From assembly GCF_031877795.1 (NCBI RefSeq), contig NC_133933.1:3098632-3162631 (forward strand): a stretch of 64,000 nt of DNA, in the 5' to 3' direction. The notes under the pieces are model-generated. The model did not search any database and was not told the origin of the DNA. It worked only from the letters and a program-made list of their open reading frames with translations. Positions 40,501 through 51,183 of the stretch are shown in pieces (the stretch's first letter is position 1; the number at the start of each line of letters is the position of its first letter). The position numbers and the translations under genes are program-made. Source of the stretch: Strix aluco (Eukaryota; Chordata; Aves; Strigiformes; Strigidae).

Positions 40501-43500
40501 CAGGAAGGTTGTTTCAGAATCCTTTTCATTCACTGCCGGCTCAATTCAGGTCTGCTCTTAACTTCAACTCCTAAGCCCTGCTATTGCTAAAAAAGAAAAA
40601 CAGTATTTTCCCATAAATGGATTTAGATTCATCTTAACCCGAAGTAAGATCTGTCAGCTGTATTTACTACACATTTCAAATTAGACATGTTAAGTTTTAT
40701 AAAGATACATGGTAAAAGTAACTGATTTATAACCTGCATAAATTACTTTGTTACTAAACATTACTTTGTTACATTGAGTTTCAGTTTCCTGCACCCATAT
40801 TTTACTAGTTACACTTCAAACAGGAAAATCCTGTCAACTAAAGGAAATCAAGGAAACCTCAATTTAACCAGTCTTTTTATCTCCCAGGTAATCAAACCAT
40901 CTGAATGAGCTCTGGAGCAGTTCTTTAGTACCAGCCAAAAAAATAAAAAAAACAACCACCACCACAGACCAGATAAATCTGGATTAGAGATGAAACACTG
41001 CTTCTCCCTCCTACACCACTGAGGCCAAGATAGATCAAATGCCACAGTACACTAAATAGATTGAGTTCCTCTTCTATTCATGTACAAGAGAAACCAGACA
41101 AGTAAAAGCCAGCTAACTCAATTCCCCTAAAACATCAGGATACAAGTCAGTTTCACAATTTTAGTTTGGCTCTATGAAAACGATAATATTTTAAAAGGTT
41201 GAACTGAAGACACACATTTGTTAGGATGAAGGTGGTTTTTCCCTCTAGAGTCTTCAGAAGTATTAAAGTCAGGGAAAATAAGACTAGAATACTTGAAGCT
41301 CACTGCACAACTACAGACAGTGACTTTATTTTGCATTGTAATCTATCAAGCTATAGTTATTGCATCTTTTCAGATGACAGGAACCAGTCAAACAGTACTA
41401 CCATGCCTGCAGACAGCGAAGTAACAAAAATCCAAAACACAATCTAAAAATATATCAGTTCCACAATTCATTTAAGCCATGTATCCGGTATTATCTCAGC
41501 ATCTCAAGAACAGATGGAGATAACGTGACCCGAAGCACAGAGAGCAACCTCATCTTACCACCACTATTTCCCATCTATCCTATGCATTAAGAGTGTGTCT
41601 TTTTAAGACTTATAATTACTGAATTATATTCTGTATTTGGCACTTGTTCAGTTCCAAACTATCAAGTAATTCTACCTCTGTGACATCTCCTATCCTGCTA
41701 CACCTCCCTTCACCAGTGGGCAATAGGAAGCAGAGTAACTGCTTCAAGCTACTGACTCCTTACTTTCTTTCTGTTCTGCTCCCACAGCCAAAAATATCCA
41801 GAGAATAAACTTCCACATGCTGAAAATAAACACTTAGTCAGGAATGTTACAAAATTGAGATACTCTAATTAAAAGCACTCAGAAGACTTAACATCAGGGT
41901 TCTCCGTTAGTTTCTCAAAACGACCCAGTTGTGTCTGAGCCTTAGTTGAAGCTGTTCCCTAGAAACCTGCAAGTCTGTTTCCAACAGCAGAATGAATGTG
42001 AAACCTTACTTCCACTGGCAAAAAAGAGCTCCGCTTTATCAGTCAACCTACAGTTGGAAGGGATGGGAGGAAAGTAAGAAGAACAGTAACCACAAAAATG
42101 TGGAAGTCTTCCTCTACACATTTGTTTCCATCAACATGTACAATTACATTTTTATCAATATAGTTTCAGAACCTAAGCACTGGCAGTAAAAAATTGAAGT
42201 GTATCTTAGCATTGTTAATAAAAGCTTACAGCAGAACACTGAAATTTGGAATAACTTTACTGAGTTTCAAACCCAGCTTTTAGTAAAAAGCCAAGTATAA
42301 AATGGTGACAACATTCAATGTCAAGAATTAAAAGCAGTTTACTTAATGTTTTGAAGTCCAAGTTATCACAACTTGACAGAAGGCTACGTGCTCAAGCACT
42401 AATCCCATACCACAGAGGTACCTCCTTTTACCATAGCCAACATCCAAAATTCAACAAACATTGCAAGGAGGGAGGGAGGAAGGGAGGGAGAAAACCCAAA
42501 CCACACCACTTATTTTAAGACTTTCAGATTCCTTGCAATGACAGAAGACTGGGGTTTGCCCTACACTGTACTTCAAGTTACAGCAATCTAGCTGCAGATA
42601 CACTTCGGTGAATTAAAGCAGACTTTATAGCATCCCACTGCCTAAAAGAATGACCGACTGTTAACAGGTAAGATTCTGCATTTACTTAGTGTTTCTATTT
42701 TAAAATAATTACGACTGCTTATAATTTCAAAAAAGTTACATAAATGTACACATGCTACCAGATGGACCACATAGTTTACCAGAAAAGTGACAGCATGCTG
42801 GTGGGGCTGCGTACACAGCCCTGCAAGGCTGAAAAGGGCCTCCTGTGCCAAGTACAGAGAATCAAGACCTCTACCTCAAAGCCAGGAGCTCAGATCAGAA
42901 GCTTCCTAGGTTTAGACCTCTTCAGGTAAGTTTGGCCTGCAAGTCAGTACAACACTTAACCCATGATGATGTTTCCAAACTATCAGTCACACCTTTTACC
43001 TTCCCATGACATTTAGAGAATTTCAGGTGCTCACCACCCCACTGAGACCATCATCATGAAAGGGAAAGACATGGTTTCATCAGCCAGAAAAGCACAGATG
43101 GTCTTAGTACATTTCAAAAAGTTACTAGCCTCATTGTATTTGAAGATGAAAATTACTTACATGGGGACTGACAGTCTAAATCTCAGTTAATACACAAAGT
43201 TAAGAGAAAAAGACAGAAATCCCTCCCTACCTTCACACTGGTTCCTTGGAAGAATCTTCCATCTTGTTTTTATCACATTTTCCAAGATTTGCAGTCCATA
43301 ATACTGAAATTGGAGAAGAACAAAATGTGAGTACATTACTGTAGGACTAACTAACTTTCAGGACTCTCACTCAATCAGACATTCACACTTAACATCTAAG
43401 ACTTCAAGATTATTAAACTAATAATTTCATTAAATTATGTCTATTCACCCATTTACTGAGGTTTCATGCATATTTTTTTTTCTTGTTTTATTCTTTGCTA

Positions 43501-46500
43501 TACTAAGTCCTGCTGTTTGATCATGCTCACACCAGGAGGGGGATGGGGGGAAAAAAAATTAATGAAAAGCCCTCTGGCAGACAATTTTGGCTATCTGGAA
43601 AAGAGAAAGTAGCAGCCAGATATGAATTTGCATCATAAATGACTGCTCATATGTTCAAGTATTAACACAACCAGGCTCCTAAAATATTTAGCAGCTTGGA
43701 TGGTCTCAAGCTTCCTATCATTCCTCTAAGAGCTGGAAAAAAAAAAAAAAAAATCTTGTCTTTGCATCACATGTCCTGACACTGGCACTTTCTAAAGAAA
43801 GTATTTCCCAAACTTCACTGGTGTGTTACTTTAGGAACAGCAAGACAACCCACAGGTTTATTTAATTTCAGTACCCACCCCAATATGGCAGCTATTTCTA
43901 CTATTTAAAGATGAACTTTTGTGCTCAGTCAAAGAATAATAAAAGTGTGAACAGGCTCTTGGAAATCCTTTTACCTTTCAGGAATTCCTTCCTATGTTCT
44001 TACCCGAAACCGTTACGTTTGCAAAGTAATCGGTAAGGCCAGTCCCTCTGCCCATTTGTCCCTACTGCCAACTCACAGTAACAGGGAAAGAAGTGTGTGA
44101 TTATATGATTGAAAAGCTTTATTAAAGTAAAACCCCATTAGCATGAATAGACAGGAGAGAAAAAGGGACAAGAAGTTTTGCATTTACTTTATCTGCAATG
44201 GATTAGGAATTAAAAAAACATCACATCAATGCCTGAAAGGTAAACTCGAGTTTTCACAGTTAAAAGTTTGGCTGAGAATAAGAGTTCCTCTTTAAAATGG
44301 TTAGTTGTTATACAAAGTAGGATCATTAGCATTTCAACCAAAGGGATCATATAAACTTCAGTTTAAATAAAAAAACACAATGTAGACTGTCCCAAACTAC
44401 ATTGTATTGAAGTATTACTTTTGCCGCTCTCATCTTAACATAACCTACATCTCTCTGCTTCTCTATCTGACCCAAGTTCCCACAGGCTTCATGTGTTCAT
44501 CCTGCATTTGCAAAATATTCTGTCACCTTCCAAAACCTTGGGTACCAAGAAAAACTATGCGTTAACAGAGAGTTGGCGGGATATTTTTTTCTTCATGATT
44601 AGTATCAAAAGTTTATCAACTAGATTTCAATCGGTAAATTTCATTACTTAACATAAAAGCGAAATGAAATCAAGGGAACATACATAAGGAAAACGTATGC
44701 AAACAAGCAAAATGTTTCACTTCACAGGAAGTGATTTCAGCCACTGATACAGATTTATAGACATCACCTGCAACTGATCCAGGCTGACAATACAAAACAT
44801 ACTTACAAAAGCTTCTAACAATATTGGAAGCATGAACACTGGTATCAGACAGTGCTAACTTCCCTGAAGTAGATCTAAACTCCAGTTAAATATCTAGATT
44901 CTACAGACGCACGTATTAATAGCCCTTGCAGATAACAGCTAGCCAAAAATGATAGTTTTGCTTCCAAACTTTTTTCCACAAGTCAACTTATTTAGCTTTT
45001 AAGACAGAATGGCAAGTCCAGTTTCATTTTACAAAAGCACTAGATAACCAAAAAAAACTTCAAATGAAAATCCTGATATAAACTAAGGACAGACCTCATC
45101 TTGATAGTCTTTCTGGCCCCCGTCCCCCCCCCTTTGCATTTCCTCTGAGTCCAAAAAAAGGACAGACACCTCTACCAATTTGCCACACCTATCCCTCATT
45201 GTCTACTCAAGTATCTAATTCAGATTCAGGTATCTGAAACTGTGAAGATTCGGCTAAGGTTTCTACTCATTCTTTTGTCAGTTCTGCCCTCTGATAGCAT
45301 CTTGTTCATCTCTTCCTCAGGACTAGTAATACTCATTTTTCCTAACACTCCCATGTGAAATGAAATGGCAGCAGTAATAAAATCACCGTATACAATCTTC
45401 ACCTACGCATCCTTCTTGCCATACTGTGTCTGAAGGCTTCATCAGCCTGCCTGAACACTCCCACAAGGGGCTTTTGGGGGGTTTTATTTTGGTTTTAAGC
45501 TTCATTTGATTTGATGGTTCTGATTTTGGATATTTCCCTGATAACGAGATACACCAAGCTCAAAAAAGTCACTGACAGCAATGACAAGTTTCGCCATTTG
45601 AACTATTTTAAGAGTCTTTTTTAGTCAACTATTGCCACAGAACACGCGAACACATTTAAACTGCGCATAAAATAGAAGTCTTTCAAAATTCATTTGCTCT
45701 TGGTCTGCGTATTTCTAATTGACTAATAGCAATTCACTGATCAGTTATGAAGATGAGGGACAGGCAACAACAAAGACTGAAAAAAGTATGAAATGATCCC
45801 TATGGTAGAAATTTCTATGGTACCCTTATTATTACTTATTCTATGCACCGAATCCCTTTCCCTCCCACCTCCCAAGAAACAAAAACAATTGATGAACAGA
45901 ATTCAGTTAAAGGGAATCAAAAGGGTAGACCTTGTGGAGGCCTGCCGTCAAAGCCTAGCTGTGTCAGTTGCACAGGAAGACACCCCTTTTCTTCCTATTA
46001 CAAGCAATCAACATAATGGAACATTATGATTAATATCAGGTAGTGTTAACAGCTTTAATTAAAGAAAAAATATGATTGCATATAAGCCAAATGTCATAGT
46101 GCATAAATTTAGCACCAAATCATTTGCAATTTATGTAAATTGAAGAATTCTTTACCTGTTGCTTTCTTTCTGTTCCTCTAATCATCTCATTTTTCACAAG
46201 ACAAATTTGAGTTTTTAAAAATACTGTTGATAAATCAACTTAAACATTAGTAATGTCTGTCAGTATAAAAAGCAAAGTTTACCAGGCAAGCAAACAGGCA
46301 AACACTGTTACTTAAAGGTTAGCACTTTGAGGAAGTTCTTTAAACTGTTCTCCCCTAAACTTCAGAGAGCAATGAAAAAAATTGAAGTGTTTCACGAATA
46401 CCGCCTGATTTCAGAAACCATCCAAACACGATTATTTTCTGTTCGAACACAGCGTGTATCAAGCAGAAAAACATGCATGTCACTCATTTGAGATAATAAT

Positions 46501-49500
46501 CAAACTTAAAGACAGTGAAAACACATTTCGATCAACTTTTCGGTTCAAACTTCAGCAGTCTTAGGTAAAGCATTTAAAATTGTAGAAAAAAAAACTGAAT
46601 GCTGTCCCTTTTAGTCTCTACCATGATGGATGGATTTAAAACAGCAGTACAAAGCAAATGTGTTCTGTACATTAGTAAAGACTAATCTCATACTGCATAG
46701 AGTTTGGGGTGCTTAACTTCCATGGATTGCTCAAAATCTGGGCCTAATAAGGTTTCTATTTTGTCTCCAATACACCTAGGGACAAATTCTCTCCTCAGTT
46801 ACGTGCACATGGCTCTCATTATGATCAAAACCAGCCAAGCACTTATCCAAGGACAAAATGTGGCTCTAGGAGACTTTTCATTACTCAGATGTATACAGAC
46901 ACACACACACCCCAATCTCTGGAACTGGCATCATGCTTGTATGTGCCTTGAAAAAAAACCCCTGTATTTTCAATTTAGCTCTTCCTTTTTTTGAAACAAA
47001 AAAAAGGAGAAAGAAACTCTTGTCAATGTAAAAGGAGGTTTAAATATTTTGTCCATTTACAGTTATTGTTTAAAGCCAACTTTGGGAACAAGGCAATTAA
47101 AAAAATGTGGTTTGAATCAAGAGAGTCTGTGGCTAAAAATGAGATACCTTCCTCAAAGTTTATGAATGGAAGAAAGAGGAAAACCAAATAAATAAAAGTT
47201 AATTTGCTTACTTTGGTATTCATGTTCTGAGAGAACTCCAAAATAGTATCAACTCTTGTCCACGCATCAGGATGTTCTTTTAAATGAGTCAAGACTTCCT
47301 GTGCCATTCTTTGCTAAAAGCAAATTTGAGGAAAAATAGTATTAGATTATTTAAGAAAATATATACTGTCAGTGAAGACATTAATACATAGCACATCTTT
47401 AAATCACTTATCCAACAGTTAGGCAGAACTCAATCAGGAGCAACAAGTCCCTTAAGCCTCCTTCTGTGTGACAGTTTATTAACAACCAAACTCCAAAAAC
47501 ACATTGACGCATGACAGTCATTTACTTACTTCCCCCTCTTCCATACTGAACAATTCATCTAGATCAGCAGTGAACGCGTGAGACCAGCACACGTTATAGG
47601 GAAACCATACTAGGGAATGAAGTTTTCTCCCCTTCAAGAAAGTCATCTAATGAAGTTTTTTTTCAAGGGCACCCAAACGTTCTAGTTCTACTGGAAGCAT
47701 TCATACAAAATGCCAGCTTTAAGTAGTATTGTACCATGCTGGAAAGTTGTTGATGTAGGAACTGTTGATTTGATTTTGAAGAACCACAGAGCAGAGCATT
47801 AGAGGCCTCCAATCCCTGCTTCCGAGGAATCCCTTGATGTATCTAACAGCTTACAAAACAGTAATAAAAACTGATTGGGGGGGGAGGAAGGGAGTTGGTC
47901 ATGCTAATGGGTTTGTTCTTCCTTGGGACTGACAGTACCAATTACTGTACTAGATACAAAACCTCCTCTGAAGCAATCACACACTGTAATAGCTGAATTC
48001 ATTTTAGCTACCCTTTTCAAAAGCCTAGATGGCCAAAAGTACTTTTTTAGGGAGCCAAATTACGTCAGCTCTTTCCAAAAATGCAGTGTACTGACAAATC
48101 TTGCTGCAAATTATCACCTACAAGCATCAGATGCCGTCTTACCACTAAGATGAACATTTTACCTCACAACTAACAGAACTTAGCTCACTCTTCCACTGCA
48201 CTGTCAAGCCAATCCAACCGAATTACAAAGCAGTTAAAGCTTTACTTTAGGATTAACTTCAACAATTAAACTTACTACAGCTGTGCAGATTTCTAGTATG
48301 CTAGAACATACTTGAGTCTACAAGAACATACTTGAGCTAATCAACTAGTGTAAGAAAACATGTATTTTTCAGTGAGACAAACCACATCAAGACCCAAAAA
48401 TCTCCATCCATATAACACGAGAAACAGACAAATGGGATTTACCAAATTAAAATTGAAAGCAACGACAGTAAAGAGCAAGGATGTCTAAAATATCTGCACA
48501 ATACTGGCATCCATACTTAATATCATTGAGCATAGCGAAGCAATTCCCAGTCTGATAATGACTTTGACTAGCAAGTAAGTCCCTGTAGATTTGATATGAA
48601 GTACCACACAAATATTCCTTTTAATTCCAAAAGCAGTACAACTATATTCTCACAGCATGACATCAGATCTTTAAAAAACAAAACCAAAAACCAAACCAAA
48701 AAACCGTAAAACAGCAGCACCTTTGATGCAGTTTAGTTTAAGAGGGAAAGAACAGCTGTATTACTTCCAGGTTCAACTGGGTGTGTTTTTATATTGGCCT
48801 CATTAGCACTTCTAATACTGGTGACATATCACAGGATCAAATTTCAACACCAACAAAATATAGATGCTCCATACCCTTCTCCCAAGCACTGACAAGTTTG
48901 CTCTCATACCCACTAACCCCTTTTCTGGGCATCAATTCCAGTTGTTTCATAAAAACAGTGTAAATTAAACATTAACACTTAAGCAAGATCGAAGCATCAC
49001 TGTGTTGCTGTTACCAAACAGAAAATCAGTTAGCAAATAAACCTTCTGGACACATGAAGGTCTAACAGACCAATGGAATTAAGAGTCTGGCATCAGTCCA
49101 GGTAGGCATCTATGAGTTGTCTGAAGTCTCCTTAATCATGTGTTGCCCAGGGGTGGGGTTGGGGACAGTCTTTCTTTTCAGAGAAGTATACCAAAAAAGC
49201 CAAGAGAAACAAATGTCTAGGACAGAAAAAAAGCTTCTTCCTTGCCTATTATAGATCAGCAAATAGGAGTTTTACAAGCAGCAATAAGAATTAAGCAGGA
49301 GGAGGAGGCAGGTGAATCTGAAAGCAAGTTCCACATGGGCCATGCAGGCTGCACTCTAGACCTTTTTTTACCCTAACATTACCCTAATCTATTCCAGAAA
49401 AAACACTGTTATTCTCCCAATTTTAACATTTAGTTTCTTCAACTTCTATTATTCCTGTCACCTTCTAAGACATGATTTGAGCTTCACAGAGAAGCATTTT

Positions 49501-51177
49501 TTTCCTACATGAGCTTTTCAACTCCTTGGAAAAGGCAAGAGCTCACAGACCCACTGAAATATATCTCTACCTTCAGAAACGTACTAAAACAGAAAATCAA
49601 ATTTTCAATCAAATAACACATATTAGTACATGTCCTTAAAAGAAGCTTATATTGTAATTTTCTGTTGCCAGTTAAGATGAATTTTTGCTTCTTATTGCAT
49701 GAATTTTCTAAATACCAGAGACTATACCCAGCTGATTTAAGTGAAGCAACTTCTCACAATACCAGAACAACTGCAATTTTATCACTGGATTTAGTGTCAA
49801 TCTCTATTCTCCTTGTAAACCTTCCCAACTTCTGAAACTCCATTCAATCCAAGCAATACTATAAGCACCATCTATTTTGCAAGGCAGTACAGTAAACAAA
49901 CACATCACTTACAAAACAAGCACTCAGAAGTCCATACTTTTAAGGCAAAGCTACAAGCAGTTTTCTGTCATATGATCATTTGAAAAACTACAGCTAGGAA
50001 CTATTTGAATTTAGAAAACTCCAAATGCAAATATTTAAAAAAACAGCAAGGTATTTCAGAACCTGCAGGAATTCACATAGTAAGCCTTACAAAAGTTTTT
50101 TGGTTTGTTGGGGGTGTTTTTGTTTTTTAGAGATATATAAAACTAGTATAAGCAAGTATGTTATTTGTTCTAACAGACAGAAGGAATAGAACAGCATCAG
50201 CTACTTTGTCTCATTTGAGTTCTCTTGTTGCTGTTGTGCAAGTGTATCTTAGTAAGAGATGCCTGACAGTGAAACTCCCAATTTGTTAAGCATGAATGAT
50301 TAAAATTTGCCAGAAGAGGAACTAAGACAACACCCTGGTAGCAATACCTGCTTTCAACATTTAAGTCTTATTTCCAGAGTAGTTCAAGAAACAGATAAAA
50401 ATCAAAACAAGACTCGCTTTCAAGACAATCTATCCCAACACACAAATGCTCACGTTCCCCCCAGTTTCAACTTAGACTTCAGAGTCTGCACTAAGTCCAA
50501 TGAAAAGAGTGCAAGAACCACCTATGCAGGCAAATAGGAATGGGCAAAAAACTAAACAGAACAAGAGACAAACTCTTGTCTTAAATGCGTGTGACATGCT
50601 GCTTTACAAGTACAAATACAGTAACAACACCATTAATATTTTTCTTTTAAATACAATACGTCAGCGAGACCAACATTGAATTTACAGCTTTGCAATCCTG
50701 TCTATGATAATAAGTAACAGGTAACTCAGACCTTCCTGAAGAACTAAGTCAGAGAGGGCAAGCTGCAAGCAGAAGCACCCTTACCAAACTGTACTTGTGT
50801 ATACCTTTCAACAGCAGAAATGCTAGAAGTGAACACAGACTAAACTAACATTTTTCCAAGTGATATTACAATGTTCATTACATGAGACCTGCCTTGAAAT
50901 CCAAGCACGTGAAATACCAGTGATGCTCCAGTCACTAGCAGAGTAAACTCACTAATATTACTGATTGTTATTGAAGTGAATTAATTTTACTCAACCGCTT
51001 CGTTGTAAGGTTAAACACAGTCAATAAACGTAGGTTCCAAGTCCACATTACCTGTGCGCCTTCTCCATGGTACAAGCAGTTCACCACATTGTCCAAGAGA
51101 TTGATATCCAGTTTCTGGTTAAAATCCAGCAGCTGACGAGCTGCATGGTCTGCTAACATTGTCATAATTGCTGGCAT
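16445..51177 (-). CDS. XPO1: XPO1, exportin-1 (CRM1), complete coding region in 24 exons
   Basis: Exportin-1 is the karyopherin that binds leucine-rich nuclear export signals together with Ran-GTP and carries proteins, some RNPs and ribosomal subunits from nucleus to cytoplasm. The coding exons, each listed below, total 3216 nt: 1071 codons plus TAA, exactly the human length, with consistent phases and GT-AG introns throughout. Visible landmarks: N-terminal importin-beta/CRIME region (exons 3-5), HEAT-repeat superhelix, H9 loop (exon 13), NES groove (exons 14-16, Cys528 in exon 15), and the C-terminal helix and tail ending EEMCD (exon 25). I count about a dozen substitutions against human from memory. 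The start is fixed by an in-frame TAA two codons upstream (TAA TCT ATG). The largest intron (34915-43230) separates codon 101. There are no frameshifts, so this is a functional gene. Confidence 0.98.
17345..17441 (-). CDS. XPO1: XPO1 exon 24 (codons 991-1023)
   Basis: It starts with the last base of codon 991 (Asp, completed from exon 23) and continues [16 protein letters not shown] to VQIK, ending at donor GTAT. It encodes C-terminal HEAT repeats. Confidence 0.97.
17519..17678 (-). CDS. XPO1: XPO1 exon 23 (codons 938-990 and two bases)
   Basis: It encodes [18 protein letters not shown] to SAFPHLQ, then GA of the split Asp codon, with donor GTAAGT. Gly938 is completed by the last base of exon 22. 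Confidence 0.97.
17795..17929 (-). CDS. XPO1: XPO1 exon 22 (codons 893-937)
   Basis: It encodes [15 protein letters not shown] to TDTSHTA, followed by G of the next codon. The acceptor is TTTTCCAG and the donor GTAAGA. Confidence 0.97.
19120..19288 (-). CDS. XPO1: XPO1 exon 21 (codons 837-892 and one base)
   Basis: It encodes [16 protein letters not shown] to TMRNVADT plus one base. A HEAT-repeat segment, nearly identical to human from memory. Confidence 0.97.
20271..20465 (-). CDS. XPO1: XPO1 exon 20 (codons 772-836)
   Basis: 65 whole codons from [20 protein letters not shown] to TLNMINK, phase 0 at both ends. A HEAT-repeat segment. Confidence 0.97.
20871..20977 (-). CDS. XPO1: XPO1 exon 19 (codons 736-771)
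   Basis: It encodes [19 protein letters not shown] to SNDPQM after completing Gly736 with exon 18; donor GTAAGT. Confidence 0.97.
22478..22661 (-). CDS. XPO1: XPO1 exon 18 (codons 675-735 and one base)
   Basis: It encodes [20 protein letters not shown] to NISAAIQAN plus one base. Acceptor TTTTACAG, donor GTAAGA. Confidence 0.97.
23559..23693 (-). CDS. XPO1: XPO1 exon 17 (codons 630-674)
   Basis: 45 whole codons, [18 protein letters not shown] to SIIQQATK, phase 0 at both ends. Confidence 0.97.
24511..24674 (-). CDS. XPO1: XPO1 exon 16 (codons 575-629)
   Basis: It encodes [20 protein letters not shown] to ICDLQPQQ, with Glu575 split across the exon 15/16 junction. It contributes the far wall of the NES groove (Phe583 region) and following HEAT repeats. 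Confidence 0.97.
24783..24939 (-). CDS. XPO1: XPO1 exon 15 (codons 523-574): NES groove and inhibitor cysteine
   Basis: It begins [15 protein letters not shown]. Cys528 (codon TGT at 24922-24924) is the residue attacked by leptomycin B and selinexor. Lys534 and Lys537 follow, then Lys568, Glu571 (GAA at 24793-24795) and Phe572 near the end. Glu571 is the human lymphoma/CLL hotspot (E571K). All are wild type here. The exon carries the centre of the hydrophobic NES-binding groove. Confidence 0.98.
25834..26015 (-). CDS. XPO1: XPO1 exon 14 (codons 462-522)
   Basis: It encodes [20 protein letters not shown] to RFLVTVIK, with Val462 split from exon 13. It leads into the NES groove. Confidence 0.97.
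27985..28123 (-). CDS. XPO1: XPO1 exon 13 (codons 416-461 and one base): H9 loop
   Basis: It encodes [18 protein letters not shown] to NMRETL plus one base. In CRM1 structures the long acidic loop of HEAT 9 (around residues 423-448) controls cargo release by coupling Ran and the NES groove; its sequence appears unchanged. Confidence 0.97.
28784..28981 (-). CDS. XPO1: XPO1 exon 12 (codons 350-415)
   Basis: 66 whole codons from [18 protein letters not shown] to [11 protein letters not shown]. The last residues differ from human as I recall it (PMLFK), giving Val412 and Ser414 here. It includes the serine-rich linker [15 protein letters not shown]. Confidence 0.97.
31790..31948 (-). CDS. XPO1: XPO1 exon 11 (codons 297-349)
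   Basis: 53 whole codons from [19 protein letters not shown] to LRETLME, with Gly334 where human has Asp from memory (KEHGQ against KEHDQ). Confidence 0.97.
33507..33635 (-). CDS. XPO1: XPO1 exon 10 (codons 254-296)
   Basis: 43 whole codons from [20 protein letters not shown] to LTMMQLKQ, phase 0 at both ends. Confidence 0.97.
33731..33850 (-). CDS. XPO1: XPO1 exon 9 (codons 214-253)
   Basis: 40 whole codons from [20 protein letters not shown] to LISTLIYK. The intron to exon 10 is only 95 bases, the shortest in the gene after the neighbouring 83- and 88-base introns. Confidence 0.97.
33934..33982 (-). CDS. XPO1: XPO1 exon 8 (codons 197-213)
   Basis: A 49-base exon: last base of Ser197, then [16 protein letters not shown]. 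Acceptor TATTACAG, donor GTAAGT. Its intron to exon 9 is 83 bases. Confidence 0.97.
34461..34642 (-). CDS. XPO1: XPO1 exon 7 (codons 137-196 and two bases)
   Basis: It encodes [20 protein letters not shown] to VKAKHLKD plus AG of Ser197. The second HEAT pair region near the Ran contact. Confidence 0.97.
34731..34775 (-). CDS. XPO1: XPO1 exon 6 (codons 122-136)
   Basis: A 45-base micro-scale exon encoding [15 protein letters not shown]. It is flanked by short introns of 88 and 77 bases, so exons 5 to 7 form a tight cluster. Confidence 0.97.
34853..34914 (-). CDS. XPO1: XPO1 exon 5 (codons 101-121)
   Basis: It encodes [20 protein letters not shown] after completing Gly101 with exon 4. It is the end of the importin-beta N-terminal (Ran-binding) domain and follows the 8.3-kb intron 4. 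Confidence 0.97.
34915..43230 (-). other. XPO1: XPO1 intron 4 (8.3 kb, largest)
   Basis: AT-rich intron with donor GTAG at 43230-43227 and acceptor CTGCAG before 34914. It contains a purine (GGGA)n repeat at 42466-42490 and several A/T homopolymers, but no alternative exon, RNA gene or transposon that I can support. The 146-codon plus-strand frame at 38906-39346 has no recognisable homology. Confidence 0.85.
42466..42490 (+). repeat. (GGGA)n simple repeat
   Basis: A short GGGA/GGAA purine tract of about 25 bases within XPO1 intron 4. Confidence 0.85.
43231..43303 (-). CDS. XPO1: XPO1 exon 4 (codons 77-100 and one base)
   Basis: It encodes [20 protein letters not shown] then NQCE, and one base of Gly101. 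Core of the conserved importin-beta N-terminal domain. Confidence 0.97.
43304..47211 (-). other. XPO1: XPO1 intron 3
   Basis: 3.9 kb of AT-rich intron. Donor GTAAGC next to exon 3, acceptor TTTCAG before exon 4. I see no recognisable gene or transposon inside. Confidence 0.85.
47212..47313 (-). CDS. XPO1: XPO1 exon 3 (codons 43-76)
   Basis: 34 whole codons from [18 protein letters not shown] to SQNMNTK. It opens the importin-beta N-terminal (CRIME) domain. Acceptor CTTTTAG. Confidence 0.97.
47314..51051 (-). other. XPO1: XPO1 intron 2
   Basis: 3.7 kb of AT-rich intron. A 14-base word AGAACATACTTGAG is repeated in tandem at about 48303-48335. Nothing else is recognisable. Confidence 0.85.
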
Positions 51178-51183
51178 AGATTA
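51052..51183 (-). CDS. XPO1: XPO1 exon 2 (start codon; codons 1-42)
   Basis: The acceptor TTTTGCAG is followed by six untranslated bases, TAATCT, then ATG at 51177-51175. The in-frame TAA fixes the start. It encodes [20 protein letters not shown] to HGEGAQ; residue 20 is Asn where human has Ser from memory. The coding part is 51052-51177. Confidence 0.98.
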
